A DNA stretch of 64,000 nt, from positions 161,766,502 to 161,830,501 of the forward strand of contig NC_080541.1 of NCBI RefSeq assembly GCF_028640845.1. The letters run 5' to 3'. The translations under genes and the position numbers were made by a program. Position 1 is the first letter of the stretch. The number at the start of each line of letters is the position of its first letter. The notes beneath the pieces were generated by a model, which ran no database searches, had not been told where the DNA came from, and worked only from the letters and a program-made list of their open reading frames with translations. Origin of the DNA: Ahaetulla prasina (lineage: Eukaryota; Chordata; Lepidosauria; Squamata; Colubridae). Positions 1 to 12,088 of the stretch are shown piece by piece.

Positions 1-682
1 AAATAAAATAAATTGCTAGCAATCACCAACCCACATTTTTCCAGAATATGCCTTTGTATGTATTCCACTGATACTCTGAAAAAAACAAACAAACTGAGAA
101 GCTTGTTGTAAAAAATAATAATGAACGAAATGATTGAAATTCTGCAAAGCTATCCCAACAATCAAACCACCATCCCTATGTTGCATTTCAAATTCATGGT
201 TAGTTATGAAAGCGAAATCATAACACGCTGGCAATTTTGCAATCAGTTTTTCTCCTCGATACCAGTAATCAGACTTTCATATTACTAAGGTGCTGAAATG
301 GTAGAGAGTTAAGTGAAATTCTAAATAATTCAGGAGTAGGATGCTGAATCTCGCTAAGAGACAATACCGACTGTTCCAATCCAGGAGGCAGATGAATCTC
401 CACCAATGAGAAAATAGTTAATGCAATACAAAGAAAAGCAGCTCTCAAAACCATCTGATGTCGTGAGATAAAACAGCTTCTGACCATATTCCAAAACCAG
501 ATAAACTGCTTATGTACTACAACTTATCTACATAAAGCATTATTACTTACTCCCTAAGCCAGGTCAGAAAATTTTCAGGGTTTTCATGAGATTATGGGCA
601 ATGGTACCAGTGTCTCATGGTTAATTTATTTAATGTGTCTATTGTAAGCTAGCCAGAAGGTTCTCATAGCAATCTTGAAAAT

Positions 683-1110
683 GTCTATAGAGATTTTCAG
701 TTATCCAGGTCATGGCTAGGGCTAAAGAGGCCATCTATGTCGAAATTGAACAGCCCTCCCTCAACGGAGGGGGAGGGATACGACATCATCTATCTCCAAT
801 CTACAATCCTTTCAACAGTTCCAAGAAGTTTCCCCACCAATTTGCACCACTCAGGTGACCCTGATGACACAGATAAACCTCCAGGTGACCTTAATGACCC
901 GCTAAAAGAATGCAAATGTCCAGCCGTCTGCAAGGAGTATAAATCCTTCCATTTCCCACCATCCAGTCAGAGCTGAAGAAGCTTCTTAGATGACAAGTCT
1001 TCAAAGAAAAACCAGGAAGTCCAGTTGCCTCTTGAAAGAAGTACCTTTGAGACAATTTTGAGAATACTTTACAGAAGCCTGTATGAATAGTTATGGTAGC
1101 TAATTGATAA
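683..1110 (+). mobile_element. Penelope-like element remnant (3' part)
   Basis: A plus-strand frame ending at a TGA near 855 reads KEAIYVEIEQPSLNGGGG followed by RHHLSPIYN, which resembles the C-terminal tail of the RT/GIY-YIG protein of Penelope-like retroelements. It is followed by a noncoding tail starting CTGAAGAAGCTTCTTAGATG that recurs at 10.4 kb. The first 32 bases (684-715) are a near inverted copy of the end of the 10.4-kb tail. PLEs often carry inverted or tandem terminal repeats, so this may be an element edge. Exact clade not determined. Confidence 0.6.
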
Positions 1111-2207
1111 TCTAACAATTCACTTTTTGGGTAATTCGTACACAAAAACACAATGATCTAAAACATGAATCTATACATATTTTTCATGTAAAGACATTCA
1201 AAGAGCTTAAATAAAACGTGGGGATACACACAGAACAGAAAGTGTTTAGTTTAAAGATGGAAGTAAGATAATTGCATCCCAAAGTTTCTAAATTATTTTC
1301 AGTCAGCACACACAACCCAAACCTGAAGGAATTTCCCATCTGCCTTCAATCTACTAAAACACCCTTCCTTCCCTTCAGTTGACACTTGTGCTTATGTCCC
1401 ACCATGGCACTTCTTACCTGTCTGCCTATTCCCAAATTTTCCTAATAACCAACTTTTCAAAGTCGTCTTCTATTTTGTCTAAAATCAAATATATCCTTTT
1501 AATGTTAATTTTCTATAAATAATAGGAAGAGAGTTGAGAGCTGTGATTCAGTTTCTAGCTAATACTGGATACTTTCTTTTAAAAATAAAAATAATTTTTT
1601 GTTTTATCTACAATAAGGTGAAGATGCCTTCAAATGATGCAGTTTTCATGACAGTGTTCATGCAAGTGATTTGCCACTTTCCAAGGCTCCTAGGTTGATG
1701 CCATTTGAATGTAAAATATAATTCACTATCAAGAAATGTTTTTGTTTTCATAAATGTGTAATATTTTGTTTGTTTTTAAAGTTACCTTCAAAAGAACCTA
1801 CTGTGGAAGAGTGTAATACTTAGTCCTGTTTTGAATTTCAAAATGTATTAGTTCAACAAGTTGGATTAATAAATACATCCGGATGTGCAAAGACACACAC
1901 GCACATACATGTGGACATCTTCTATTCCATTTTATCCCCCAACCCCTAATCTCTTAACAACTTTATTGAGATATAATGGCTGGATGTCATTCAGAGAAGC
2001 CATTCATAAAAAAAATATCATAAAGGTTTCAACCTGGCCCTCAGCTCAATTTAACAGCACACAGTACTCCACTTGAAAACTGTTTATTATGCAATTGCAG
2101 AATTCATGTTCCAACAGTCTCTATTTGTTTATTTGTACAATACTTTCCTTTATTATCCCACAAGAACCTTTCAAATTAATGAACACATTTCTGTGTGTTC
2201 CTATGGT
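1111..2207. other. Intronic DNA, no gene seen
   Basis: AT-rich intron of PDE4B. I see no exon, RNA gene or clear repeat. Open frames here are short and uninformative. Confidence 0.6.
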
Positions 2208-2280
2208 CTGTAATTGAAACAAAATAAAAGGGAACAATTTCAGCAGTTTAAAAAAAAACCCCACAGGATGTATTACTAGA

Positions 2281-2283
<3 letters not shown>

Positions 2284-2321
<38 letters not shown>
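2284..2321. repeat. (GT)n microsatellite
   Basis: About 18 uninterrupted GT units; a shorter, interrupted version sits in the duplicated copy at 3955-3999. Confidence 0.95.
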
Positions 2322-2324
<3 letters not shown>

Positions 2325-2725
2325 TGCATGCGTGTGCACACGCCCATTTGTATACATAATATTTTCATACTCTTGTAGGTTTAAGGATGAAGCAAGTACA
2401 TTATGTTACAATAAGACTGAATAGATGCTTAAAGAAAATTTAGTTCAGCAACTGGTGTAGCAGTGGAAAGGCTGTAGGTTAGCTTCAAACTCAATTTCAA
2501 CGAATAGACAAGAAAGCCAAATTTCTCATAGCCACACTGACAATATGGTGCCCATAATATTAATGTAACTAACATAAAGGGCTCAGTCTCATAAAAGACA
2601 GTGAAAGTGAAGTCTTTTCAACTCTAAAAATGTAGTCCTTCAATGTCAGAAATTCTCTGTGGGCAAAAGTACCGGTAATTTTAGATAATTGTTTAAGAAA
2701 GTGCTGACTGAATGAACCAGCAAAC

Positions 2726-3881
2726 ATGTGGAAAACTCTTAAAAATATCACCGGCTATGGCAAACCTCCTTCCCAGGCTGAAGGTAATCAACAACTGGCA
2801 GATGACCTGAATGAGTTTTACTGCAGGTTTGAAAGGAAACTACAGCCACCTATCTCCACAACCCCCATCTCAGACACACCAACAACAGCCAAGCCTCCTA
2901 CAACTGACCCCATTTCATTGGGTTCACAACCCCTAGTGATCACAGAAAAGGAAGTGCAGGACCTATTTCACAGACAAAAGCCAGGAAAAGCTCCAGGCCC
3001 AGACAAGATAACTCCCTCTTGCTTAAAAGTCTGTGCTGACCAATTGGCCCCCATCTTCACCCATATTTTCAATAAATCACTAGAGATGTGCTATGTTCCT
3101 TCTTGCTTCAAATGCTCTACCATCATCCCAGTGCCAAAGAAGCCCACCATCAAGGAACTGAATGACTACAGACCAGTTGCTCTAACATCTGTAGTCATGA
3201 AAACCTTTGAAAGGCTAGTGCTTTCCTACCTGAAAATCATCACGGATCCGCTGTTAGACCCCTTGCAATTTGCATACCGAGCAAATAGATCAACAGATGA
3301 TGCTGTTAATATGGCTCTGCACTACATCCTACAACATCTTGAGTCTCCAAAGACCTATGCAAGGGTCCTTTTGTAGACTTTAGTTCAGCATTCAATACCA
3401 TCATTCCAGACATTCTTCTAACTAAGCTAAACCAGCTACAGGTACCGGAACAGACTTGTAAGTGGATCACAAGCTTCCTAACAAACAGGAAGCAGCAGGT
3501 GAAGCTAAGCAAGATCACATCAAATACCTGTACAATTAGCACAGGGCCCCCCCAAGGCTGTGTGCTCTCCGCACTTCTCTTCTCTGTGTACCAATGACTG
3601 CATCTCCAATGATCCATCTGTTAAGCTACTGAAGTTCGCAGATGACACAACAGTGATTGGTCTCATTCGAGACAATGACGAATCCGCATATAGACGAGAG
3701 GTCGAACGACTAGCCTTGTGGTGCAACCAAAACAATCTGGAACTGAACACACTCAAAACCGTAGAAATGGTGGTAGACTTTAGGAAAACCCTTCCATACT
3801 TCCACCTCTCACAATACTTGACAACACAGTATCAACAGTAGAAACCTTCAAATTTCTGGGTTCTATCATATCGCAAGATCT
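2726..3881 (+). pseudogene. LINE reverse transcriptase fragment, first duplicate
   Basis: Frame 2726-3376 covers the RT N-terminal part (NITGYGKPPSQAEGNQQL, then the palm motif KAPGPDKITPSC and [19 protein letters not shown]). A one-base deletion in the T run near 3370 creates a stop just where motif A (VDFSSAFNT) should follow. Coding potential resumes out of phase, with FADDTTVIGLIRDNDES (motif C, FADD) near 3628-3678, and ends at the duplication junction. Not functional. Confidence 0.88.
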
Positions 3882-4365
3882 GTAATTGAAACAAAATAAA
3901 AGGGAACAATTTCAGCAGTTAAAAAAAAACCCCACAGGATGTATTACTAGAAGAGTGTGTGTGTGTGTGTTTGTGTGTGTGCATGTGTGTGTGCGCGCCC
4001 ATTTGTATACATAATATTTTCATACTCTTTTAGGTTTAAGGATGAAGCAAGTACATTATGTTACAATAAGACTGAATAGATGCTTAAAGAAAATTTAGTT
4101 CAGCAACTGGTGTAGCAGTGGAAAGGCTGTAGGTTAGCTTCAAACTCAATTTCAACGTATAGACAAGAAAGCCAAATTTCTCATAGCCACACTGACAATA
4201 TGGTGCCCATAATATTAATGTAACTAACATAAAGGGCTCAGTCTCATAAAAGACAGTGAAAGTGAAGTCTTTTCAACTCTAAAAATGTAGTCCTTCAATG
4301 TCAGAAATTCTCTGTGGGCAAAAGTACCGGTAATTTTAGATAATTGTTTAAGAAAGTGCTGACTG

Positions 4366-5960
4366 AATGAACCAGCAAACATGTGGAAAACTCTTAAAAA
4401 TATCACCGGCTATGGCAAACCTCCTTCCCAGGCTGAAGGTAATCAACAACTGGCAGATGACCTGAATGAGTTTTACTGCAGGTTTGAAAGGAAACTACAG
4501 CCACCTATCTCCACAACCCCCATCTCAGACACACCAACAGCAGCCAAGCCTCCTACAACTGACCCCATTTCATTGGGTTCACAACCCCTAGTGATCACAG
4601 AAAAGGAAGTGCAGGACCTATTTCACAGACAAAAGCCAGGAAAAGCTCCAGGCCCAGACAAGATAACTCCTTCTTGCTTAAAAGTCTGTGCTGACCAATT
4701 GGCCCTCATCTTCACCCATATTTTCAATAAATCACTAGAGATGTGCTATGTTCCTTCTTGCTTCAAATGCTCTACCATCATCCCAGTGCCAAGAAGCCCA
4801 CCATCAAGGAACTGAATGACTACAGACCAGTTGCTCTAACATCTGTAGTCATGAAAACCTTTGAAAGGCTAGTGCTTTCCTACCTGAAAACCATCACGGA
4901 TCCGCTGTTAGACCCGTGCAATTTGCATACCGAGCAAATAGATCAACAGATGATGCTGTTAATATGGCTCTGCACTACATCCTACAACATCTTGAGTCTC
5001 CAAAGACCTATGCAAGGGTCCTTTTTATAGACTTTAGTTCAGCATTCAATACCATCATTCCAGACATTCTTCTAACTAAGCTAAACCAGCTACAGGTACC
5101 GGAACAGACTTGTAAGTGGATCACAAGCTTCCTAACAAACAGGAAGCAGCAGGTGAAGCTAAGCAAGATCACATCAAATACCTGTACAATTAGCACAGGG
5201 CCCCCCCAAGGCTGTGTGCTCTCCCCACTTCTCTTCTCTCTGTATACCAATGACTGCATCTCCAATGATCCATTTGTTAAGCTACTGAAGTTCGCAGATG
5301 ACACAACAGTGATTGGTCTCATTCGAGACAATGACGAATCCGCATATAGACGAGAGGTCGAACGACTAGCCTTGTGGTGCAACCAAAACAATCTGGAACT
5401 GAACACACTCAAAACCGTAGAAATGGTGGTAGACTTTAGGAAAAACCCTTCCATACTTCCACCTCTCACAATACTTGACAACACAGTATCAACAGTAGAA
5501 ACCTTCAAATTTCTGGGTTCTATCATATCGCAAGATCTCAAATGGACAGCTAACATCAAAACATCATTAAAAAGGACAACAAAGAATGTTCTTTCTGCGC
5601 CAACTCAGTAAGCTCAACTGCCCAAGGAGCTGCTGATCCAATTCTACAGAGGAATTATTGAGTCTGTCATTTGCACCTCTATAACTGTCTGGGTCGGTTC
5701 TGCAACCCAACAAAGAAAACACAGACTTCAGAGGATAATTAGAACTGCAGAAAAATAATTGCTACCAACCTGCCTTCCATTGAGGACCTGTATACTGCAC
5801 GAATCAAGAAGAGGGCCGTGAAAATATTTGCAGACCCCTCGCATCCTGGACATAAACTGTTTCAACTCCTACCCTCAAAACGACGCTATAGAGCACTGCA
5901 CACCAGAACAACTAGACACAAGAACAGTTTTTTCCCGAAGGCCATCACTCTGCTAAACAA
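4366..5960 (+). pseudogene. LINE reverse transcriptase, second duplicate with 3' end
   Basis: Same RT as the first duplicate but broken at different places: one base lost near 4790 (in PVPKKP) and another change near 4914. The frame 4916-5611 is intact through motif A ([12 protein letters not shown]), motif B (GPPQGCVLSPLLF), motif C (FADDTTVIG) and FKFLGSIIS. A further frameshift precedes the thumb and C-terminal tail, which runs to about 5960 (FFPKAITLLNK in phase). The first copy is intact where this one is broken near 4790, so some lesions arose after the duplication. Confidence 0.88.
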
Positions 5961-6250
5961 ATAATTCCCTCAACACTGTCAGACTATTTACTGAATCTGC
6001 ACTACTATTAATCGTTTCATAGTTCCCATCACCAATCTCTTTCCACTTATGACTGTATGACTATAACTTGTTGCTGGCAATCCTTATGATTTATATTGAT
6101 CATCAATTGTGTTGTAAATGTTGTACCTTGATGAACGTATCTTTTCTTTTATGTACACTGAGAGCATATGCACCAAGACAAATTCCTTGTGTGTCCAATC
6201 ACACTTGGCCAATAAAAAATTCTATTCTATTCTATTCTATTCTATTCTAT

Positions 6251-6904
6251 TTATTTACCATGCTAAATTGACTGTTAGAATAGGATATATTCCCTTAACT
6301 TACACTGAAAATATTGAATGAAGTCTGTTGCATATTTTTCTATTTTAGTTTTAGGAGTTTTGCATGTCTCCTTACAGAAACTAAATCAGATTTTTAAAGC
6401 AAAGAAAATGATCGCAGAATGAATACATTAATTTACTGTGTCAGTGCTATGAATCAAAGTATAATAGTGTAGTAAATGGAGCACTCGCCTTGTTACTAAG
6501 AAATGGGAAACCACATTCCATATATTACATCGAAATATATTTCAATCTCTATACTGGAGAAATGTGCATACAATAAAGGATCATGTTTCAAATTTGGAAA
6601 AAAAATATATGATTCCTAAAATAATAAGACTTAAGAACAACAATTCACATCGAGCTAATAAGATATAATAGATAAGATATAATGTATGCCAAATACTGAA
6701 ACTGCTACTTAAGCAGCATATTATTTTCTTTACATTTCATGTTGGGACTAAATCTTATTATTATAACTAGAGAAATATTTTAAAAGATCATTTATTACAA
6801 CTTGTTCTTTTATGTTCAAGCATCACTCAGGTTGCATTGACACTGAATCAATGTGTACTGTTCAGTTAGGCATAGCATTGCTTCTATTATTGGCATATTA
6901 ATTA
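6251..6904. other. Intronic DNA, no gene seen
   Basis: AT-rich; nothing recognisable on either strand. Confidence 0.6.
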
Positions 6905-6914
6905 TGCCAATTTG

Positions 6915-7065
6915 GTGGAGTTGTTAAGGACCAAGAAGTCCACCTTCAACCATGGAAACTCACTGGGTGACTGTGGGCCAGTCACTCTCAGTCCCACCTA
7001 CACCACTTTTGGAGAAATAGTAGAGGAAAGAGTTATCTGAACACCACAAACTCCTGGAAGACTGA
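6915..7065 (+). mobile_element. Old Sauria-type SINE fragment
   Basis: Contains CACTGGGTGACTGTGGGCCA followed by GTCACTCTCAGTCC, the conserved block of squamate tRNA-derived SINEs with a BovB-related tail. The tRNA-like head (TTTGGTGGAGTTGTTAAG) is degenerate. Confidence 0.7.
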
Positions 7066-7447
7066 ATATAAACTAAACACTCATCATCACAGTTAAACTG
7101 CAACTTGATATAAGCTTACTCAGAAGTTTTCTTTAAAATAATTTAGACTAAGATCTATTTTCCAGTTGAAGGGTGGCAAAAGAAAAATGGCAGCCTAAAA
7201 GAGAAATTATATTTGCTCATTTTCCATCTCCCTCAGCTATACCAAATCTAATGCCAATCTAATTAGTTTATAATGATCAGAATTCCTAAGTCTCCTTGAA
7301 TTAGGAATCGAAACCTAAGATCACAGCCACAGTCTAAAGAATGTATGGGAAAAATTCATTGGTAAGTTATTAATTTCTAAAGTACCAGTATAATTTTTAA
7401 AATGTTGTGTGTGTCTGTGTGTGTCTGTGTAGAAACAAGGGGATAAT

Positions 7448-7785
7448 ACAGGTACTCCTCAACTTACAATAGTTCATTTAGTGCACTGAAAAAAGAGACT
7501 TTTGACCGTTTTTCAGTTACAGCCTTTGCAGCATCCACATGCTCATGTCATCAAAATTCAGATGCTTATTTATGACCATTGCTGTGCCCCAAGATTATGT
7601 TATCAATTTTGTGACCTTCTAATAAGCAAAGTCAACGGAGAAGCCAGTTTCACTTAAAAACCAGGTTGCTAAATTATCAACTGCAGTAAGGCAAGAAAGG
7701 TCATAAAAAGTGCAAAATTCACTTAACAGATGTGTCACTTAACAATTTTGGGCTCAATTGTGGTCATAAGTCTATAGCATGTGGT
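7448..7785 (+). mobile_element. MITE with ACAGGTACTCCTCAACTTAC terminus
   Basis: The left end reads ACAGGTACTCCTCAACTTAC; near the right end is TTGGGCTCAATTGTGGTCAT followed by AAGTC. These resemble opposite ends of a squamate non-autonomous DNA transposon with inverted termini (consensus about ACAGGTAGTCCTCGACTTAC). Internal text is rich in CACTTAACA motifs. The right end also recurs at 57.3 kb. No coding capacity. Superfamily not assigned. Confidence 0.65.
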
Positions 7786-7789
7786 CTCG

Positions 7790-9004
7790 AACCTGTATGG
7801 GTACACTAAGTCGGTTTAAGTCTAGGCAAGATTCAAGGCATCTAATCTAGTGTACAAGACAAGGGAATTTTGTCACCACATTAGTCAGCAAATTCACTTA
7901 CTCCTTTCTCTGTACAGAGTGAGTCATCTAAGTGGTAGTGTCAATTAAATATTTCCCAACATCTAATTTATCATCTGTTGCTGTAGTTTAGGTCAAGCCT
8001 ACATTTTCTAGAGAAATTTTGTTGGGTTTGGGGGCAGATATCTGAAAACTAGTTTCCACTTTAAAAGAAAGCAGAGACAAAAAAGGGCAAGAAAACTGAT
8101 GTTGCAATTAAGCACAGAACCATTTGTATTCTTCTAAAAATAAAGAAAACCAAAGAACAGGAATCATTACAGAAGGAAGGCTGAATTGTGCAGTTTTGAA
8201 GTAGTGATATATTAATACTCATATGCATTATAATATTGAGTAACCTATACCAATGACTAACCCAGGTAATATTTGAGATTTTAAAAAAACAGTGCATGAC
8301 CTCTGAAGAATGATCAACATTTTCTAATGCCAAAATATGGTAGGGTTATTTCAGAATAATATTATACTTTCACAACAAAATTGCAGGATGATAGAAAATG
8401 AATACACTTCAAATGGAATATACTGTATCTGCTCAAAGATTAAATTGTATCAAGTGACTTTTGATACAAGGTACCTGCCTGTTGTTGAATAAAAATCCAT
8501 TTAATACTATAAAAATAATGAAAAGAAGTAGAAGGCAATGATGACACAGATAAGAATTAATTTTACTTTAGTCTTTACTTAATGCAGATGAAATAAAGAA
8601 AATGTGACCCATTTCTCAAAATGAATGGAAGCTGTGTTTCTGAACGTCAGTGATACTGGCTGGAATTCTAGTGGCCATCTGTTTCCAAATCAATTATGCT
8701 TACTAAATTTGGATATTATTTTCTTCCAAATCTGTCCAAATGTAACAGAGGAAACCATTTTTTTAAAAAAAAATTATAATATTCTAGTTACATCTGGCTT
8801 TTATTATTACAATGAAAAATATATATTGCCCTAGTTACCAATATTCTCCAAACTCCAACAGAATATAAATTTTATTATCCTTGTCCCTAATTTTAAATTT
8901 TTATATTCAGTTATTATATTTTTAACATTTTACTATTTTCGTTGTACAAAGAGCAGAGTCCTGGATGGGAGATGGGTTTATAAATTTATAAATATTTTAT
9001 AAAT
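7790..9004. other. Intronic DNA, no gene seen
   Basis: AT-rich. No exon, RNA gene or recognisable repeat identified. Confidence 0.55.
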
Positions 9005-9006
9005 AG

Positions 9007-9039
<33 letters not shown>

Positions 9040-9040
9040 A
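9005..9040. repeat. (GATA)n(GACA)n microsatellite
   Basis: Five GATA-type units grade into four GACA-type units, a compound tetranucleotide common in snake genomes. Confidence 0.93.
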
Positions 9041-10394
9041 TTGTGTGTCATATAGTGAAAAGACTAAGTAATCAAGTTATATGAATTCAACCTAAGAATC
9101 ATACAGCTAAAGAAAGATAACTCAGAATGGTTACCTTATCCCAAGTCCTGGGAATATTGAAATAAATGCTTAAAAAAGTAAAATGCTTTGTTTAATTTGA
9201 TTCGACATCCATGTTATTTTATTAGCAGCATTAGAGAATTTGCTTTTTCAACTTTTCAATTTCATCTAAAAGCTTTCCAGCTTCCCATCTAAGCATCGAT
9301 CAGATATGATCTTGCTTAGTGGTGGATAGGGGCTGCCACTGAACAGAAAATTGACCTGTTTAAAGTAACAAAGGGGTATTGGAGAAAATTTGAATTCGCT
9401 TTTGCAAATGTTTAAAGGAGACTTTTAAAAATTGGGGCAATATATTTGATCCCATTGTATTCCTCTAGTCTAGAGAGCAAACATCTGAATCAGTGTCCCC
9501 AGTAATCTCAGTTGTACTACCATGTTTAGAAATAAGGCAAAGCATGAATTGCAGGAGTTGCTTCTGGAGAGGAATTATAACTAACATCCCATTGCCAGTA
9601 GGAGACATTACAGCTAAAAACGGCGGCTGAATGCTGGATTCTGACTATTAAAATCTTTCTGGAGTAAGGAGACATACTGAGATCAGCCTTAAGTACTCCA
9701 GACAGGTGGTCTTCGTCTCTCTCTGTGTGAGAGAGTAGATGGCATAAACTGCATTTTTGTCGTTGGCTTGTAGGCAGCTAGAGGTCACAGGATTATATTG
9801 CGCTCACAGCTGTCAAGGTAGCCTTTAAGAACTTCAAAGTTCTGGCCGAACCTCAGAATCATGTTGAATTTAATTTTTTTTCTACTGCTCTTTTTACTCC
9901 TTCAGAACTGCAAATTTGATCCACCAGGTGAGTTTTTCCGCAATCATTTAACAAATATATTTTTTATAAGTTGAAAATTTCTTTTCTGAATATATAGCCA
10001 AAGAAGGATGATAGTGTAGATTTCAAAAGGTTTTAAATGGATTAAGGATCAGAAATCTGAAATTAATTGTAACACTCCTTTCTTGTGATAATCTTTTTTA
10101 TATTTACATCTGGAAACAAAATAAATAATAAGATGACTTCGAAGGTTGGTTTTTAGGGGGCATAAGGAGATAAATAGATCAGTGGATTTCTTTAAGAGAA
10201 ATTTGTAATTATTGCATGCATGCCCAAAATGATTTCAAAGTTATCTTCTATAATAGGAAAACTTTACTCTGCCTTTAAAGAACAACCTCCATTGAATAAA
10301 ACTGAAAGTGATATGAATGTGACTTTAAAAATGGTAGCCTGCAAGGAAAAGGATGAAATAAAGGATTTATAAAAATATGATATATTGGATGTGA
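9041..10394. other. Intronic DNA with one exon-like motif
   Basis: No repeat recognised. The plus strand at 9861-9927 looks like a signal-peptide exon followed by a GTGAGT donor (see findings); there is no supporting downstream exon. Confidence 0.5.
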
Positions 10395-10575
10395 AAACCA
10401 AACTAATTGAAACTGAACAACTACAAAACACACAGAACTGAAGAAGCTTCTTGAATGAGAAGTGAAACATCTTCAAAGAAAAAAATGGAAAGTCCAGCTG
10501 CTTCTTGAAAAAGCACCTTTGGGACAATCATGACCTGGATGACTGAGAACCTCCATAGATACAAAACACCCCAAA
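10395..10575 (+). mobile_element. Penelope-like element tail fragment
   Basis: Shares ACTGAAGAAGCTTCTTGAAT and the following CTTCAAAGAAAAA...TTGGGACAATCATGACC with the remnant at 960-1080. It ends in CATGACCTGGATGACTGAGA, which is the inverted form of the start of that remnant. Noncoding. Confidence 0.55.
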
Positions 10576-11627
10576 ATACTAAACCACAAGTGTGGTTTGG
10601 ATAACTTCTTTCCAATAGAGTTACAAAAGGGACTTATTGAAGTTGTTAACAGCTTTGTGACAAATAGTGAAAATATGATCTGGATAACCATTTTATATTG
10701 GATTTACAACAAGGGTTGATAGAAGTCTTAATAAGTCTGGGAGAAAAGATGAAGAGGGCTTGTAAAGAAAGCAGATACTAAAATATTATTTGAGAGGATT
10801 AAAGATTGCTGGGAGAAAGAGGAAAGAAGATAAAATTGGCTTATTTGATCAGGGTTAGAATAAATCAGATCTTATCTGATGAAGTTTAATGCATTTTTTA
10901 AATTAGGATTGCATGACAATGTTTTAAATGTTTATTTAAAAATGAGATGAAGGAATTTGTTTAAATAGAAAAAGGAAAGATTTGAAGTGGAAATGAATGG
11001 GTATGGCAACAAGAGTTTCTTGTTTCTTACACAATTTTTCTTTTTATATGTTTTTATTCTATGTAAAGTATATTAGTTCTATGTGTATAATATAACCTTT
11101 AATAAAATTATTACCAAAAAAGGGAAGATTTCTTCATGGAATTGTTGCAGTGACCTAGAAGGTTTATGCATGAAGAATTGTTGCATTTCAGTTGACACAT
11201 ATCATTAATAGTTAGGCATATTGTTTTTGTAAAGAACATATTGAGCAATGAAATCCATCCCTTTGTTAAATGAAAAGGTTGCTCACAATTGTTTTTTGTG
11301 TATCCCCTTTACTGTAATGTCTTCAACAATGAACCCTTTGCATTTCAACAATGAATCATTTCCTCCATCCTCTTCCTGTCTACCCCATACCACTCTTCTT
11401 CTAGGCATATTTTTTTTTTGCATACCATCTGTTTCTGTTCTCCTCACAAAGGTTCTTTCTCATCTCTGCTACTCAGTTGTGTTGCAAAACACAACTAATG
11501 ACAAAACAGCTTGAGTAACCTATGCTCGACCAGCAAACATCCATTAGAAAAATGTATAATGATACCTCTCTGCTTGATGCTGTAAATGTACAGGACAGGC
11601 CCTGTAATTGACCAAAGCAATATCCCC

Positions 11628-11645
11628 CCCCACACACACACACAC
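11628..11645. repeat. Short C-run/(CA)n
   Basis: A C run passes into seven or so CA units, 15 bp beyond the donor of the 50-bp PDE4B exon. Confidence 0.85.
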
Positions 11646-11659
11646 AACAGAACACATAC

Positions 11660-11709
11660 CTTGAATGTTTACTTTGGAGATGGGTAGCTGACTTGCTGCT
11701 GGAGACCTC
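11660..11709 (-). CDS. PDE4B: PDE4B 50-bp exon: LR1 linker
   Basis: Encodes RSPAASQLPISKVNIQ, the LR1 linker between UCR1 and UCR2. Acceptor CCTCCACAG before 11709, donor GTATGT after 11660. The first G completes Lys (AA+G) from the previous exon. The last G would begin the Glu codon of the next exon (EESYQKLAMETLEEL in known PDE4B). That exon is not recognisable between 1 and 11659, so it probably lies outside the window. Mammalian PDE4B has RSPAASQPPVSRVNPQ here; the divergence sits in the linker, as expected of a less constrained stretch. The exon has a CA microsatellite just inside its downstream intron (11628-11645). Confidence 0.93.
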
Positions 11710-11962
11710 CTGTGGAGGAATGAATTGAAGTTTATTATATGGCTGCACTGGGATTCAGAGATGCCTGTGAATACAATGCAGTTTTTTTCTCCTATTAATA
11801 TAGATTAAGGGCTCACTCTATAGGAGTAATGGGTAGCTGAAGGCTAGAGATGCCAGCTAAACCCAAATTTGAATGGAGGATACGCCACATAGTATCTTCC
11901 ATTCAAATTTGTAAACATGTGTAAGTTTAACATCAGCTGCTAGTGAGGTGATTCATCCATGC

Positions 11963-12088
11963 TAGTGTTTCTCAACTTTGGCAATTTTAAGAGGTGTGGA
12001 CTTCGACTCCGGGAAAGTCACAGTCAGCAATACCGTCTGAGAGAATTCAGGGAATTGAAGTCCACATCTCTTAAAGTTGAGAAATGGT
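11963..12088. mobile_element. Palindromic MITE (foldback)
   Basis: The left arm TTTCTCAACTTTGGCAATTT...GTGTGGACTTCGACTC is inverted as GAATTGAAGTCCACATCTCT...AAAGTTGAGAAATG, with a short loop. This is a squamate foldback family centred on GTGGACTTCAACTCCCAGA. Related partial copies are at 12358-12438 and 58059-58160. Confidence 0.75.

Larger units (their letters stand above)
2208..5538. repeat. 1.67-kb direct tandem duplication
   Basis: The segment from about 2208 to 3881 is repeated as about 3880 to 5538. Each unit begins CTGTAATTGAAACAAAATAA, includes a GT run (about 2284-2321 and 3955-3999), then the 5' part of a truncated Rex1-like LINE, and breaks within the LINE at CAAGATCT. At the junction (3879-3881) the trinucleotide TCT is shared by both breakpoints. 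The units are nearly identical apart from GT length, scattered substitutions and single-base indels. Confidence 0.92.
2711..6250 (+). mobile_element. 5'-truncated Rex1-like/CR1-group LINE, interrupted by a tandem duplication
   Basis: Similarity to the longer copy at 48.6-52.0 kb begins abruptly at AATGAACCAGCAAACATGTG (2711), so the endonuclease half is missing. The element ends with CCAATAAAAAATTCT and an (ATTCT)n tail at 6219-6250. It carries RT coding sequence, a short 3' UTR and no poly(A). The internal duplication (see 2208-5538) makes the 5' RT part appear twice. The clade name is from memory of fish and reptile Rex1/Babar-type proteins; a CR1-group LINE is the safe level. Confidence 0.85.

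Noticed and set aside
5008..5559. 183-codon minus-strand frame
   Set aside because: Antisense shadow of the Rex1-like RT on the plus strand.
1..11659. Search for the UCR2 exon (EESYQKLAMETLEEL) and for the short-form PDE4B2 first exon (MKEHGGTFSS)
   Set aside because: Neither could be found on the minus strand by eye, so both are probably outside the window or, less likely, missed.
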